Shown here one piece after another: positions 1-9,238 of a stretch of 64,000 bases of DNA. A program made the translations under genes and the position numbers. This stretch comes from Cyanobium usitatum str. Tous (GTDB lineage: Bacteria; Cyanobacteriota; Cyanobacteriia; PCC-6307; Cyanobiaceae). Positions within the stretch are counted from its first letter, which is position 1; each line of letters begins with the position of its first letter. The notes under the pieces were generated by a model that was given only the letters and a program-made list of their open reading frames with translations, did no database searches and was not told the origin of the DNA. The stretch is from NCBI RefSeq assembly GCF_003011885.1, contig NZ_PXXO01000002.1, forward strand, positions 181,882 to 245,881. Reading direction: 5' to 3'.

Positions 1-101
1 GGTGAGTTGCACAGCTGCCGCCAGAAAACTGCCCACTCACTGCCCCAACCAGTGCGTCAGACTTTAAAGGAAGCGCCAAGAGGCGGTTCGCGCAGCAGGG
101 A

Positions 102-857
102 TCAACTGGCCTTCAGCACCCCGGGTTCGGCCTGAAAGGGCACTAGTTGCAGGCTGTCGACAGCTGCGCAGCAAGCAAAATCGGCGTCATGGTTGCCGAG
201 ATTGATCAGGCGCTGGCCGTGACTTGCAGTGCGCAAGCAGGTCTCGGTATCGAGGTGCCACTGCTGCCAGAGAGCAAGGGCCGCCAGCATTTCGTCGTTG
301 CCGAAGCTCACACCGATATGGGGAGCCACCGCCATCTCAATCGCCGCAGAAGCAACGGCACCAGCAGCGAGGCTGTCTTCGAGGGAGTAATCACCCTCCC
401 AGCCACTGCCCACGATCCAGACCCGGCAGCACTCCTGATCAAGCAGACGCCGTGCAACGGCGGTGCGGTTGGGGAGACAGGCCGTCAGCAACAGAGGCAC
501 CGACTTAACGGCCGCTAAGGAGCGGGTGCCATTGGTGGTGCTCATGAATATGCGTTTGCCACCCACCAGCTCGGGGGTTACGGCAAGGGGAGAGTTACCC
601 AGGTCGTAGCCCGCCACCCTCTGGCCGCCTCGCTCACCGGCACGCAGTCGCTGCTGCGCCGGCCAGGCAGCCGCTGCAGCTTCAAGCTCCTCCAGGCTGG
701 CGAAGGCCTCGATCGCCTCAGCTCCGTTCTGCAAGGACCAAGCAATCGTGGTCGTTGCCCGTAGAACGTCGATAACTACGGCCGCATCTGGCCCACCCTC
801 CGCCAGGGAACTGACGGGTGGCACGCATTCAGAGGAGTGGAAGTAGGAAATTTGCAT
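102..857 (-). CDS. comB: 2-phosphosulfolactate phosphatase family protein (ComB)
   Basis: The 251-residue protein matches the ComB family. Early in the chain is the conserved IDVLRATTT segment (residues 29-37), followed by STTNGTR (106-112) and a glycine-rich [11 protein letters not shown] stretch near residue 150. In methanogens ComB dephosphorylates phosphosulfolactate in coenzyme M synthesis. Cyanobacteria make no coenzyme M, so the substrate here is probably a related phosphorylated acid, which is inference. The ATG start gives the family's usual length. It is divergent from the ubiD-like gene, with about 50 bp between the two starts. Family assignment is firm; the physiological reaction is not. 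Confidence 0.85.
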   Translation of the reverse strand: MQISYFHSSECVPPVSSLAEGGPDAAVVIDVLRATTTIAWSLQNGAEAIEAFASLEELEAAAAAWPAQQRLRAGERGGQRVAGYDLGNSPLAVTPELVGGKRIFMSTTNGTRSLAAVKSVPLLLTACLPNRTAVARRLLDQECCRVWIVGSGWEGDYSLEDSLAAGAVASAAIEMAVAPHIGVSFGNDEMLAALALWQQWHLDTETCLRTASHGQRLINLGNHDADFACCAAVDSLQLVPFQAEPGVLKAS

Positions 858-909
858 AGCCGCGGCCCCAGTTCAGGTGCGTCACAGTAGTCACCGCTCA
901 TAAAAGTCG

Positions 910-2487
910 ATGCCGAATAAGGGAATTAGTCAACGCAGTCGCCGGGATTTGCGCGGCTTCATCGACCTCCTGGAGCAACGGGGTCGGCTGAGGCGCATCA
1001 CCGCGCCGGTGGATCCAGACCTGGAGTTAGCAGCGATTGCCGACCGGGTACTGGCAGCTGGCGGCCCGGCCCTGTTGTTTGAAAATGTGATTGGCTCCAC
1101 CATGCCGGTGGCCGTGAACCTGCTGGGCACCCAAGAGCGGGTGCTGTGGAGCATGGGTATGGAGCAACCAGAGGAACTGGAACGGCTCGGCGAGCGCCTA
1201 GCGCTGTTGCAGCAACCTCGCCCCCCCAAGGGGGTCCGGGAGGCAGTGCGCTTTGGTTCGGTGCTGCTGGATGTGCTCAAGGCCAGGCCCGATCTCGACC
1301 TAACCCCCCCTTGCCACCAGCAGGTGTTTAAGGGCGAGGCAGTGAACCTTGACGCCCTGCCCCTGCTGCGGCCCTGGCCCGGCGATGGCGGCCGCATCAT
1401 CACCCTGGGCCTGGTGATCACCAAGGATCCAGAAACTGGCACACCCAATGTGGGCGTGTACCGGCTGCAACAACAGTCGGCGAACTCAATGACCGTGCAC
1501 TGGCTGAGCGTGCGCGGTGGCGCCCGCCACCTGCGCAAGGCGGCGGCGATGGGCAAAAAACTTGAAATCGCCATTGCCATCGGCGTGCATCCGCTGCTGG
1601 TGATGGCGGCCGCCACGCCGATCCCGGTGCAGTTGAGCGAGTGGCTATTTGCTGGCATCTACGCCGGAGAGGGCGTCCGGCTCGCTCGGTGCAAAACAGT
1701 GAATTTGGAGGTGCCGAGCCACAGTGAGGTGGTGCTGGAAGGCACTATCACCCCTGGCTCTGAGCTGGCTGACGGACCATTTGGCGACCACATGGGCTTC
1801 TACGGCGGCGTCGAAGATTCGCCCCTCGTCCAGATCCAGTGCGTCACCCAGCGACGTGATCCGGTGTACTTCACCACCTTCAGTGGCCGGCCCCCCAAGG
1901 AAGACGCCATGTTGGCGATCGCCCTAAACCGCATCTACACGCCGATCCTGCGCCAGCAGATCCCTGAAATCGTCGATTTCTTTCTGCCGATGGAGGGGCT
2001 CAGCTACAAACTGGCAGTAATTGCCATCGATAAGGCCTATCCAGGCCAAGCCAAGCGGGCGGCGATGGCCTTCTGGAGCGCCCTGCCCCAGTTCACTTAC
2101 ACCAAATTTGTGGTGGTGGTGGATAAAAGCATCAACATCCGCGACCCGCGCCAAGTGATCTGGGCGATCAGTGCCCAAGTGGATCCGCAGCGGGATTTGT
2201 TTGTGCTCGAGGACACCCCCTTTGACAGCCTTGATTTCGCCAGCGAGCGCCTGGGCTTGGGCGGCAGGCTGGCGATCGATGCCACCACCAAGATCGGTCC
2301 AGAGAAGCGCCACCCCTGGGGCGAACCGCTTAGCCGTCCTGCCGAGCTGGAGTCCAGGCTCGATGCCCGTTGGGCCGAGCTTGGCTTGGCAGATATCGGC
2401 AACGACGAGCCAGATCCAGCCCTATTTGGTTACACCCTGGAGCATGTGCTGGAGCGGCTGGCGGGGCGGGCAACGGCTAAGGCGTGA
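910..2487 (+). CDS. ubiD: UbiD family decarboxylase
   Basis: The 525-residue protein is a full-length UbiD-type, prenylated-FMN-dependent non-oxidative decarboxylase. It shows the family segments DGPFGDHMGFYG in the middle and FSGRPPKEDAM just after, in the region that carries the catalytic Arg/Glu residues. In cyanobacteria this family is thought to remove the carboxyl group from 4-hydroxy-3-polyprenylbenzoate during plastoquinone synthesis. The partner UbiX, which makes the cofactor, is not in this window. The stop codon overlaps the start of the Rrf2-like gene (TGATG), so the two are probably co-transcribed. Confidence 0.88.
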   Translation: MPNKGISQRSRRDLRGFIDLLEQRGRLRRITAPVDPDLELAAIADRVLAAGGPALLFENVIGSTMPVAVNLLGTQERVLWSMGMEQPEELERLGERLALLQQPRPPKGVREAVRFGSVLLDVLKARPDLDLTPPCHQQVFKGEAVNLDALPLLRPWPGDGGRIITLGLVITKDPETGTPNVGVYRLQQQSANSMTVHWLSVRGGARHLRKAAAMGKKLEIAIAIGVHPLLVMAAATPIPVQLSEWLFAGIYAGEGVRLARCKTVNLEVPSHSEVVLEGTITPGSELADGPFGDHMGFYGGVEDSPLVQIQCVTQRRDPVYFTTFSGRPPKEDAMLAIALNRIYTPILRQQIPEIVDFFLPMEGLSYKLAVIAIDKAYPGQAKRAAMAFWSALPQFTYTKFVVVVDKSINIRDPRQVIWAISAQVDPQRDLFVLEDTPFDSLDFASERLGLGGRLAIDATTKIGPEKRHPWGEPLSRPAELESRLDARWAELGLADIGNDEPDPALFGYTLEHVLERLAGRATAKA

Positions 2488-2972
2488 TGCTTTCTCGCCA
2501 GGCCAGCCATGCTCTTAAGGCCCTGTTGGAGCTGGCAGCAAGGCCCTTGGAGTGGCAGTCAACCCACTCGCTGGCCAGGACCCATGAGCTACCCGAACCC
2601 ATGCTGGAACAGCTGCTCCTGCGCCTACGCCGAGCCGGGCTGCTGGATGCGAGGCGGGGTCGGGTGGGCGGCTACCGACTCACCAGGCCTGCGCGGGACA
2701 TTTCAATGGAGCAGATTTTCGCAGGGCTGGGCGAAGCTTTATTAGTCGGCGAAGCCTTGAGAGTTGGCGAGGCTCCGCAAGAAAGTGCAAATCGGTCCGC
2801 ACCGCCGGAGCCCGCCAGCTCACCAGCCGATCAAGTGACCAATGCATTGCAGCTACGGCTAGAGCGGGTCCGGCAGAAGGCGCTGGCGGAACTCAGTCTC
2901 GAAGACCTGCTGTTCGACCTGCGCAGCGCCGTGGCCGGATCCGATGGCGAGGGTGGGGTGATGCTTGGTTAA
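2487..2972 (+). CDS. Rrf2-family transcriptional regulator lacking cysteines
   Basis: This protein of about 161 residues has an N-terminal winged helix typical of Rrf2/IscR regulators, from SRQASHALKALLELA to the GRVGGYRLTRPA wing. Known members such as IscR, NsrR and RsrR bind an iron-sulfur cluster through three cysteines in a loop after the long helix. This protein has no cysteine at all. In place of the loop is a tandem hexapeptide repeat (GEALLV, GEALRV, GEAP). It is either cluster-free or senses something else. I chose ATG 2487, one base overlapping the ubiD stop; GTG 2484 is possible. Target genes cannot be inferred. Confidence 0.8.
   Translation: MLSRQASHALKALLELAARPLEWQSTHSLARTHELPEPMLEQLLLRLRRAGLLDARRGRVGGYRLTRPARDISMEQIFAGLGEALLVGEALRVGEAPQESANRSAPPEPASSPADQVTNALQLRLERVRQKALAELSLEDLLFDLRSAVAGSDGEGGVMLG
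2730..2777 (+). repeat. 18-bp in-frame tandem repeat inside the Rrf2-like gene
   Basis: Two diverged 18-bp units and a 12-bp partial third unit encode GEALLV-GEALRV-GEAP. They lie where Fe-S Rrf2 proteins carry their cysteine loop. The period keeps the reading frame. Confidence 0.75.
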
Positions 2973-3011
2973 GCCATGGGCCTCCTCACCGTTCATTGCT
3001 GGAGCAAGCCG

Positions 3012-3836
3012 ATGACTCCCGCCATCGCTATGACAATCGGGGGCAGTGATTCCAGCGGCGGCGCCGGCATCCAGGCCGACCTCAAGACCTTCACGAGCAT
3101 GAAGGTGTACGGCTGCTCGGCCATCAGCTGCGTCACCGCCCAGAACACCAAAGGTGTCAGCCGCGTGGACGCTCTGTCGCCAGAGGCCCTGAGCGCCCAA
3201 ATCAGCGCGGTGCTCACAGACCTGCCGGTAGCGGCCCTTAAAACCGGCATGTTGCTCAACGTCGGCCTAATTGAGGCCACTGCTGCCGCCCTGGCAGCGC
3301 TGACGATCCCGAAGTTGATCGATCCGGTGATGGTGTCGCGGGCAGGTTCAGTGCTGCTTGAACCCAGCGCCATCGCTGCCTACCGGCTGCTGCTACCCCA
3401 AGCCGAGCTGCTCACCCCCAACCTGCATGAAGCCCAGCTGCTCAGCGGAGTGACGATCGAGGCGGCTACCGATCTGGAGGGGGCGGTTGAGCAAGCGGCA
3501 CAGAGGCTGCTGGAGCTGGGATCAGCAGCGGTGCTGGTCAAGGGCGGCGGCCGGCCAGAGCTGCGCGGCCGCGACTACCTGCTGCAGCGCCATGCCCCTG
3601 GCCAGTGGCTCAGCCACGCGCCAATCAGCACCACCCACACCCATGGCAGTGGCTGCACATTGGGGGCCGCGATCACCGCCCAGCGGGCCCTCGGGCTATC
3701 CCTTCAGGAGGCCGTGATCGAGGCCAAGCGCTACGTGGAAGGCGGCTTGCGCTCCGCCCTCGCCATTGGCGCTGGTCACGGTCCTCTATGCCACTGGCAC
3801 GCCTATGGATCAGTCGGGCAGCGGCGCGCTCCATAG
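3012..3836 (+). CDS. thiD: Hydroxymethylpyrimidine/phosphomethylpyrimidine kinase
   Basis: ThiD phosphorylates HMP and then HMP-phosphate in thiamine synthesis. The N-terminal substrate-binding motif [15 protein letters not shown] and the C-terminal [11 protein letters not shown] loop, with the catalytic cysteine and anion hole, are both intact. I set the start at ATG 3012 because family members begin a few residues before [11 protein letters not shown]. An in-frame ATG at 2976 would add 12 unconserved residues. It lies directly downstream of the Rrf2-like gene and just before aroA on the same strand. The 274-residue length is normal. Confidence 0.93.
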   Translation: MTPAIAMTIGGSDSSGGAGIQADLKTFTSMKVYGCSAISCVTAQNTKGVSRVDALSPEALSAQISAVLTDLPVAALKTGMLLNVGLIEATAAALAALTIPKLIDPVMVSRAGSVLLEPSAIAAYRLLLPQAELLTPNLHEAQLLSGVTIEAATDLEGAVEQAAQRLLELGSAAVLVKGGGRPELRGRDYLLQRHAPGQWLSHAPISTTHTHGSGCTLGAAITAQRALGLSLQEAVIEAKRYVEGGLRSALAIGAGHGPLCHWHAYGSVGQRRAP

Positions 3837-3862
3837 GATCGGCCAACTGCCGTCACTGCTTC

Positions 3863-5197
3863 GTGGCCCATTCCGCCGCTAATTCCGCCCCGCTCAGCCT
3901 GCCTGGCGGCGGCACTCTGGTGGGAACCGTGCAGGTACCCGGGGATAAATCAATCTCCCACCGAGCCCTTTTGTTTGGGGCTATCGCCGAAGGAGAAACC
4001 CGCATCGAGGGCTTGCTCCCAGCGGAGGACCCGCTTAGTACGGCTGCCTGCCTGCGGGCCATGGGCGTGGAGGTATCGCCGATTCAGGCCGGCCAGCCAG
4101 TGACCGTGCAAGGCGCTGGCCTTGATGGCTTCCAAGAACCAGGCGATGTGCTCGATTGCGGCAACTCGGGCACCACCATGCGGCTGATGCTGGGGCTGCT
4201 GGCAGGCCGGGTTGGCCGCCACTTCGTGCTCACTGGTGATGGCTCCCTAAGAGGCAGGCCGATGCGGCGGGTCGGAGCTCCCCTGGCCCAAATGGGTGCC
4301 CAGATCGGTGGCCGCGGGGACGGCAACTTCGCACCGTTAGCGGTGCAGGGCCAGCCCCTGCGCGGCACAACCATTCACACCCCGGTGGCCTCAGCCCAGG
4401 TGAAGAGCGCCATCCTGCTTGCCGCCCTCACCGCTGAAGGTCCCACCACCGTGATCGAGCCGGCCCAGAGCCGCGATCACAGCGAGCGAATGCTGCGGTC
4501 CTTCGGCGCCGAGTTGTCTGTGGGCGGTGCGGGCAACACGGTGGTGACCCTGATCCCGGGGCAAACGCTCAGAGGTCAAGCGGTGGTGGTGCCAGGTGAC
4601 ATCAGCTCCGCCGCCTTCTGGCTGGTGGCAGGTGCCATCACCCCAGGCGCTGAGATCACAGTGCAGAACGTGGGGCTCAACCCCAGCCGCACCGGCATCC
4701 TCGAGGTGCTGGAGCAGATGGGCGCCCAAATAAGCGTGCTCAACCGCCGGGATGTGGCCGGAGAGCCGGTGGGAGACCTGCGGGTTTGCCACGGCCCGCT
4801 GCAAGCCTTTGATATTGGTGGCGAACTGATCCCCCGGCTCGTGGATGAAATCCCAGTGCTGGCTGTAGCCGCCTGCTGCGCCGAGGGCATCAGCCGCATT
4901 CGTGACGCCGAAGAGCTGCGGGTCAAGGAAACAGACCGCCTCGCGGTCATGGCAAGACAGCTCGGTGCGATGGGCGGCCGCATCGAGGAATTCGCAGACG
5001 GCATGACTATCAATGGCTGCACCGAACTGCACGGCGCAGAGGTTGACAGTGAAACCGACCACCGGGTTGCCATGAGTCTGGCGGTGGCGGCCGGCATCGC
5101 CCGGGGTGACACCCTGCTGCACCGGCCGGAAGCGGCAGCCGTCTCCTATCCGGGCTTCTGGGACGACCTAACCCGCCTCAAGCAGCAGGCAGGTTGA
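3863..5197 (+). CDS. aroA: 3-phosphoshikimate 1-carboxyvinyltransferase (EPSP synthase)
   Basis: AroA condenses shikimate-3-phosphate with phosphoenolpyruvate, the sixth step of the shikimate pathway. Diagnostic segments are [15 protein letters not shown] near the N-terminus, the NSGTTMRLM loop, and [19 protein letters not shown] towards the C-terminus. The frame is open far upstream into thiD, so the start is uncertain. GTG 3863 gives about 444 residues, the usual size, and a short gap after thiD. ATG 3788 would add 25 residues and overlap thiD. No clear ribosome-binding site decides between them. Confidence 0.93.
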   Translation: MAHSAANSAPLSLPGGGTLVGTVQVPGDKSISHRALLFGAIAEGETRIEGLLPAEDPLSTAACLRAMGVEVSPIQAGQPVTVQGAGLDGFQEPGDVLDCGNSGTTMRLMLGLLAGRVGRHFVLTGDGSLRGRPMRRVGAPLAQMGAQIGGRGDGNFAPLAVQGQPLRGTTIHTPVASAQVKSAILLAALTAEGPTTVIEPAQSRDHSERMLRSFGAELSVGGAGNTVVTLIPGQTLRGQAVVVPGDISSAAFWLVAGAITPGAEITVQNVGLNPSRTGILEVLEQMGAQISVLNRRDVAGEPVGDLRVCHGPLQAFDIGGELIPRLVDEIPVLAVAACCAEGISRIRDAEELRVKETDRLAVMARQLGAMGGRIEEFADGMTINGCTELHGAEVDSETDHRVAMSLAVAAGIARGDTLLHRPEAAAVSYPGFWDDLTRLKQQAG

Positions 5198-5241
5198 TAG
5201 GTAGTCCACGTAGATTCCCGGCGAGTCGTTATCGCCTGCCC

Positions 5242-6615
5242 ATGCTCGCCGTTGCCGTATTGGCCGCAGGGAAGGGCACCCGCATGAAGAGCGCCCTACC
5301 CAAGGTGCTCCAGCCCCTAGCCGGCGCCACCCTGGTGGAGCGGGTACTGGCGAGTTGCGAGCAGCTTCAGCCAGAGCGGCGCCTGCTGATCGTTGGCCAC
5401 CAGGCCGAGCGGGTGGAGCAGCAGCTGCAGGGCCTAAGCGACCTGGAATTCGTGCTGCAGCAGCCCCAGAACGGCACTGGTCACGCCGTGCAGCAACTGC
5501 TCGAACCGCTAAATAACTTCAGCGGCGATCTGTTGGTGCTCAATGGCGACGTGCCGTTGCTACGCCCCCAAACCCTTGCGGCCCTGCTGGAGCAACACCG
5601 CAGCAGTGGCGCTGCCGTGACCCTGCTCACGGCCAGGCTGGACGATCCCAGTGGCTACGGGCGAGTATTTGCCGATGCCAACGGCTCCGTCAGCACGATC
5701 GTTGAGCACCGCGACTGCAGCGACCAGCAGCGTCTCAACCACCTAACCAACGCCGGTATCTACTGCTTCAACTGGGCCAAGTTGGCCGAGGTGCTGCCCA
5801 AGCTCACCACCGACAACGACCAAGGCGAGCTCTACCTCACCGATACGGTGGCCCTGCTCCAGCCGGCCATGCACCGAGAGGTCGCTGATGCTGACGAAAT
5901 CGCCGGTATCAACGACCGGCTTCAGCTCAGCCAATGCGAGACGGCTCTGCAGGAGCGGCTAAAGCGCCACTGGATGGCTGAGGGTGTGAGTTTTGTGGAT
6001 CCAGCTAGCTGCACCCTTAGCGAAGACTGCCGCTTTGGTCAGGATGTTGTTGTTGAACCCCAGTGCCATTTTCGCGGCAGCAGCTCCATCGGCGATGGCT
6101 GCCGCATCGGGCCTGGCTGCTTGATCGAAGACAGCAGCTTGGGAGCAGGTGTGACCGTGCTCTATTCAGTGCTGCGCCAAGTGCAGGTGGCTGATCACTG
6201 CGCCATTGGCCCCTTCGCCCAGCTACGTCCCGGCACCTCATTGGCAGAGCACTGTCACATCGGCAATTTTGTGGAAGTGAAGAACAGCAGTCTTGCCAAT
6301 GGCGTGAAAGTAAACCATCTCAGCTATATCGGCGACGCAGATCTGGGCACTGGCGTTAACGTGGGAGCAGGCACAATCACCGCCAATTACGACGGCGTGC
6401 GCAAGCACCGCACCGTGGTGGGAGCCGGTAGCAAAACCGGGGCAAATTCCGTGCTTGTAGCACCATTGACCCTGGGCGAAGACGTCACCGTTGGTGCCGG
6501 CTCGACGATCACTAAAGACGTGCCGGCCGGCTCGCTCGCCTTGGGCCGTGCTCGCCAACTCGTCAAGGAAAACTGGTCCAACCAGTTAAACCAGCCAAGC
6601 CCTCCAGCCCCATAG
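5242..6615 (+). CDS. glmU: Bifunctional GlcNAc-1-P uridyltransferase / glucosamine-1-P acetyltransferase
   Basis: GlmU makes UDP-N-acetylglucosamine for peptidoglycan and lipopolysaccharide. The N-terminal nucleotidyltransferase begins with [15 protein letters not shown] and contains LNGDVPLL. The C-terminal half is a left-handed beta-helix of hexapeptide repeats with the acetyltransferase segment [12 protein letters not shown]. The start at ATG 5242 places [12 protein letters not shown] right at the N-terminus as in the family; the open frame runs 16 codons further upstream without similarity. The 457-residue length is typical. Confidence 0.96.
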   Translation: MLAVAVLAAGKGTRMKSALPKVLQPLAGATLVERVLASCEQLQPERRLLIVGHQAERVEQQLQGLSDLEFVLQQPQNGTGHAVQQLLEPLNNFSGDLLVLNGDVPLLRPQTLAALLEQHRSSGAAVTLLTARLDDPSGYGRVFADANGSVSTIVEHRDCSDQQRLNHLTNAGIYCFNWAKLAEVLPKLTTDNDQGELYLTDTVALLQPAMHREVADADEIAGINDRLQLSQCETALQERLKRHWMAEGVSFVDPASCTLSEDCRFGQDVVVEPQCHFRGSSSIGDGCRIGPGCLIEDSSLGAGVTVLYSVLRQVQVADHCAIGPFAQLRPGTSLAEHCHIGNFVEVKNSSLANGVKVNHLSYIGDADLGTGVNVGAGTITANYDGVRKHRTVVGAGSKTGANSVLVAPLTLGEDVTVGAGSTITKDVPAGSLALGRARQLVKENWSNQLNQPSPPAP

Positions 6616-6640
6616 GCTGCGCCAATCTTCCCCAGCTTTT

Positions 6641-6886
6641 ATGAATCGCGACAGGCGTCCTGCAGCTTCACCAGATAAGGAGGGCTTTCTCTACGAGCCG
6701 GTAGAACGGTTTGGCGAAAGCATGACCAGCCCCAAACCCTGGAACAAGGCTGCCCTGGCCGGGGTGGAATTATTAAACGGACGGATGGCAATGATGGGCT
6801 TTGCCGCAGCAATCGCCGGCGAGCTTCTCACCGGCAAGGGCATGGTGGGTCAGCTGGCTGCCATGTTGCATTGGTATCTGGGCTGA
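6641..6886 (+). CDS. High-light-inducible (Hli) chlorophyll a/b-binding-like protein
   Basis: This 81-residue protein ends in a single membrane helix of the CAB/ELIP/HLIP superfamily, with the chlorophyll-binding signature ELLNGRMAMMGFAAA. Hli proteins dimerise, bind chlorophyll and carotenoid, and protect photosystem II assembly intermediates under excess light. The N-terminal half is charged and probably stromal. It lies 25 bp after glmU on the same strand and faces murF. Two further Hli genes lie near 59.7-60.3 kb. Confidence 0.88.
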   Translation: MNRDRRPAASPDKEGFLYEPVERFGESMTSPKPWNKAALAGVELLNGRMAMMGFAAAIAGELLTGKGMVGQLAAMLHWYLG

Positions 6887-7022
6887 AAGCAGAAAGGCCC
6901 CGAGTGAACCACCACCCAGGACCTTCGCCCGAAGGCACAACATCGTGAAATGCTGCTCCGCAGCCATCATGGCCGATGGCGTCGAGCCCGGCGAGCCCTA
7001 TTGCCGAAGCTGGGGTGCCCTA

Positions 7023-8417
7023 TTAGAGAAGCGGGATCAAGCGCTCCAAAGCAACACCCCGGCTGGCCTTGAGCAGAAGCACATCTCCAGGCTGCAGCCA
7101 TTGCAGCAATGGCTCTGCCGCAGCCTCCGGGCAATCCACCTGCCTTAAACGCGATAGGCCAGTGGCCGCCGCAATCATGGCTGCCCCTTCCTCGCCCTGG
7201 TCCACGATCACCAGCCCATCAAGGTCTAGTTGCCTTGCCCGCTCGGCCACGCTGCGGTGCAGAGCGAGACTCTGCTCGCCCAGCTCGAGCATCGTGCCGA
7301 GCACCGCGAAGCGGCGGCCAGGCTGCTGGGCCAGCAGCTCCAAGGCGGCAAGCACCGCCTCCGGTGAGGCGTTGTAGGTCTCGTCAAGTACCAGCACGCC
7401 ATTTTGCTGCAAACGGCGGCTGCGTCCTCCGGGTAGATCCACCTGCAGGGGCCGCCAACGCTGAGGCTCAAGGCCGAGCTCCCGCGCTACCGCCATGGCA
7501 AGCAACAGGTTGCGGGCGTGATGCACTCCCTCTAGCGGCACGGGCAGGGCCACTCCGGCCAACTCCAGAATCTCCCCCTGGCAATCAAGGCTGCCCACCA
7601 GATCAGCGGCAGCTTCATGGCCTTCTCCCTGCAGGGCAACCCGCACTACTCGGCCAGACCACACACTGGCAAGGGAACGGTCCAGCAGGGGATCACCAGC
7701 CGGGATCACCACCAAGCCATCGGGCCTTAAACCAGCCACGATTTCGCACTTAGCCGTTGCGATTGCCTCGCGACTGCCAAGCCGGCCGATGTGGGCTGTG
7801 CCGATGTTGGTGATCACTGCCACATCGGGGCTGGCGCAGCGACTCAGCCGTTCGATCTCACCGAGGCCCCGCATGCCCATTTCCACAACCAAGGCCGCCT
7901 GATCAGGCCCTGCGCCAAGCAAGGTCAGGGGAACGCCTACGTCGTTGTTTTCGTTGCCGCTGGAGGCCCAAATCGGCCCAAGCGGAGCCAGGGCACTACG
8001 GATAAGTTCCCGCGTGGTGGTCTTACCGGCAGAACCGGTCACCGCCACCACTGGCGCTGCAAGCTGCAGGCGACAGAGACCCGCCAGTTCCTGGTAGGCC
8101 TGCAGGGTGTCCTGCACCAGCCAGAGGGGCACGTGAGCTGCGGCGGCAGCAGCCAACACACTTGCCTGGGAGGCTGGCGCAAGGTGGCCCGCCTGGGCTA
8201 TGAGGGCGGCGGCACCCGCCTCAAGGGCAGCGGCAAGGAAGCCATGGCCATCGAAGCGCTCGCCAATCAACGGCAGAAAAAGGTCGCCGCCGCTCAATTG
8301 GCGGCTATCGGTGCAGATGGCCTGGGGGGCAAGCTTCAGCTCCGCCTGATCCACGGCCAGGGGGCCGGTGACGGGTTGACCCCACAGCTCCTGCAACTGG
8401 GCTAAACGCAGACTCAT
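7023..8417 (-). CDS. murF: UDP-N-acetylmuramoyl-tripeptide--D-alanyl-D-alanine ligase
   Basis: MurF adds D-Ala-D-Ala to the UDP-MurNAc-tripeptide, the last cytoplasmic step of peptidoglycan precursor synthesis. The Mur-ligase ATP-binding loop VTGSAGKTTTRELI is present about one third along, followed by the central-domain NENNDVGVPLTLL and the C-terminal LDETYNASPEAVLAAL segment. The 464-residue length and ATG start are typical. It is the downstream end of a minus-strand run that also contains glgA, an L,D-transpeptidase and the men genes. Confidence 0.93.
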   Translation of the reverse strand: MSLRLAQLQELWGQPVTGPLAVDQAELKLAPQAICTDSRQLSGGDLFLPLIGERFDGHGFLAAALEAGAAALIAQAGHLAPASQASVLAAAAAAHVPLWLVQDTLQAYQELAGLCRLQLAAPVVAVTGSAGKTTTRELIRSALAPLGPIWASSGNENNDVGVPLTLLGAGPDQAALVVEMGMRGLGEIERLSRCASPDVAVITNIGTAHIGRLGSREAIATAKCEIVAGLRPDGLVVIPAGDPLLDRSLASVWSGRVVRVALQGEGHEAAADLVGSLDCQGEILELAGVALPVPLEGVHHARNLLLAMAVARELGLEPQRWRPLQVDLPGGRSRRLQQNGVLVLDETYNASPEAVLAALELLAQQPGRRFAVLGTMLELGEQSLALHRSVAERARQLDLDGLVIVDQGEEGAAMIAAATGLSRLRQVDCPEAAAEPLLQWLQPGDVLLLKASRGVALERLIPLL

Positions 8418-8445
8418 CGTCGGCAGTCGGGGGCGATGCGGAGGA

Positions 8446-9231
8446 TCATGCCTGAGGAATTGTCTCCGCCTCCAACAGCACCATGCCGCTACCCACCCTG
8501 GCGGCCTGAGCCAGCAGATTGCTGCCAGGGGCTACCAGGCGCAGACGCTCGTAACCCAACTCACGGCTGCGCTGCAGCCAGAGATCGGCTTGCTGTTGGC
8601 GTCGTGGCAATGGCAAGCCTGCCCAGGTACTCACCAGCTCCAAGTCGAGCAGCCCCTGCTCGGGGTGGGGGCGGGCAGAAGAAATACTGCCATCGGGGTC
8701 ATCGTTTGAGAGCAGGGCCAGCAGGGGGTCGAGCTCAAGGCGCACGGCAGGGGCAGGCTCTGCAAGCTCAGGAGGCTCAGGGGAGCTTGGCGCTGAACCA
8801 ACAGAGCGAGCAGCTGGCTGGCCTAGGGCCTGCGGGAGCGGCAGGTCAGAACGGGGGGCAAGTCGTTCAGCAACATGTTCAACAACTGGTTGAGAGGCTG
8901 AACTATCCGCAAAATCAAAAGTGGTGGGGGTGGGGCTAGAGAAGAAAGTCTTTATCAGCAGCGTCAGCGAACACGCCACCACTGCCAAGCCCAGGGCTAA
9001 CAACACCGGCCAAAAAAAAGCCGCTAGTGCTTGGGGCCAGAAGCCAGGCACCGATAAGTCCCCCTCGCGGTTGCGGCGCACCAGCTCCCTCAGCTTGAGC
9101 ACCGTGCTGGCAAGGGCGGCACGCAGGTCTCCTGCAAGACGGCCCCAAGGTTCTACGTAAGGGGCCGGATAGGGAGCTGGCGGCTCCGAACGGCCCGATC
9201 TGTCGGGGGCTGAGGTGGGTGGCGTCACCAA
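8446..9231 (-). CDS. Unknown single-pass membrane protein, proline-rich
   Basis: I do not recognise a named domain. The 261 residues have a proline-rich N-terminus, one strong membrane segment (about residues 71-94, LAAFFWPVLLALGLAVVACS), a long low-complexity Pro/Ser/Ala linker and a folded-looking C-terminal part of about 70 residues. It lies 7 bp downstream of glgA and 28 bp upstream of murF, so it is probably co-transcribed with both. Topology and context suggest an envelope-associated role; that is inference only. Confidence 0.6.
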   Translation of the reverse strand: MVTPPTSAPDRSGRSEPPAPYPAPYVEPWGRLAGDLRAALASTVLKLRELVRRNREGDLSVPGFWPQALAAFFWPVLLALGLAVVACSLTLLIKTFFSSPTPTTFDFADSSASQPVVEHVAERLAPRSDLPLPQALGQPAARSVGSAPSSPEPPELAEPAPAVRLELDPLLALLSNDDPDGSISSARPHPEQGLLDLELVSTWAGLPLPRRQQQADLWLQRSRELGYERLRLVAPGSNLLAQAARVGSGMVLLEAETIPQA

Positions 9232-9238
9232 AAGGGGT

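Noticed and set aside
1..101. Possible gene or RNA at the left edge
   Set aside because: About 100 bases show no coding signal or structure that I can support; it could be the edge of a neighbouring gene.
3605..3862. Extended N-terminus of aroA inside thiD
   Set aside because: The added residues are arginine/alanine-rich, resemble translation of thiD in another frame and have no counterpart in the family.
6922..6935. Hairpin CCTTCG-CC-CGAAGG between the Hli gene and murF
   Set aside because: The loop is only two bases and no T-tract follows, so it is weak evidence for a terminator between these convergent genes.
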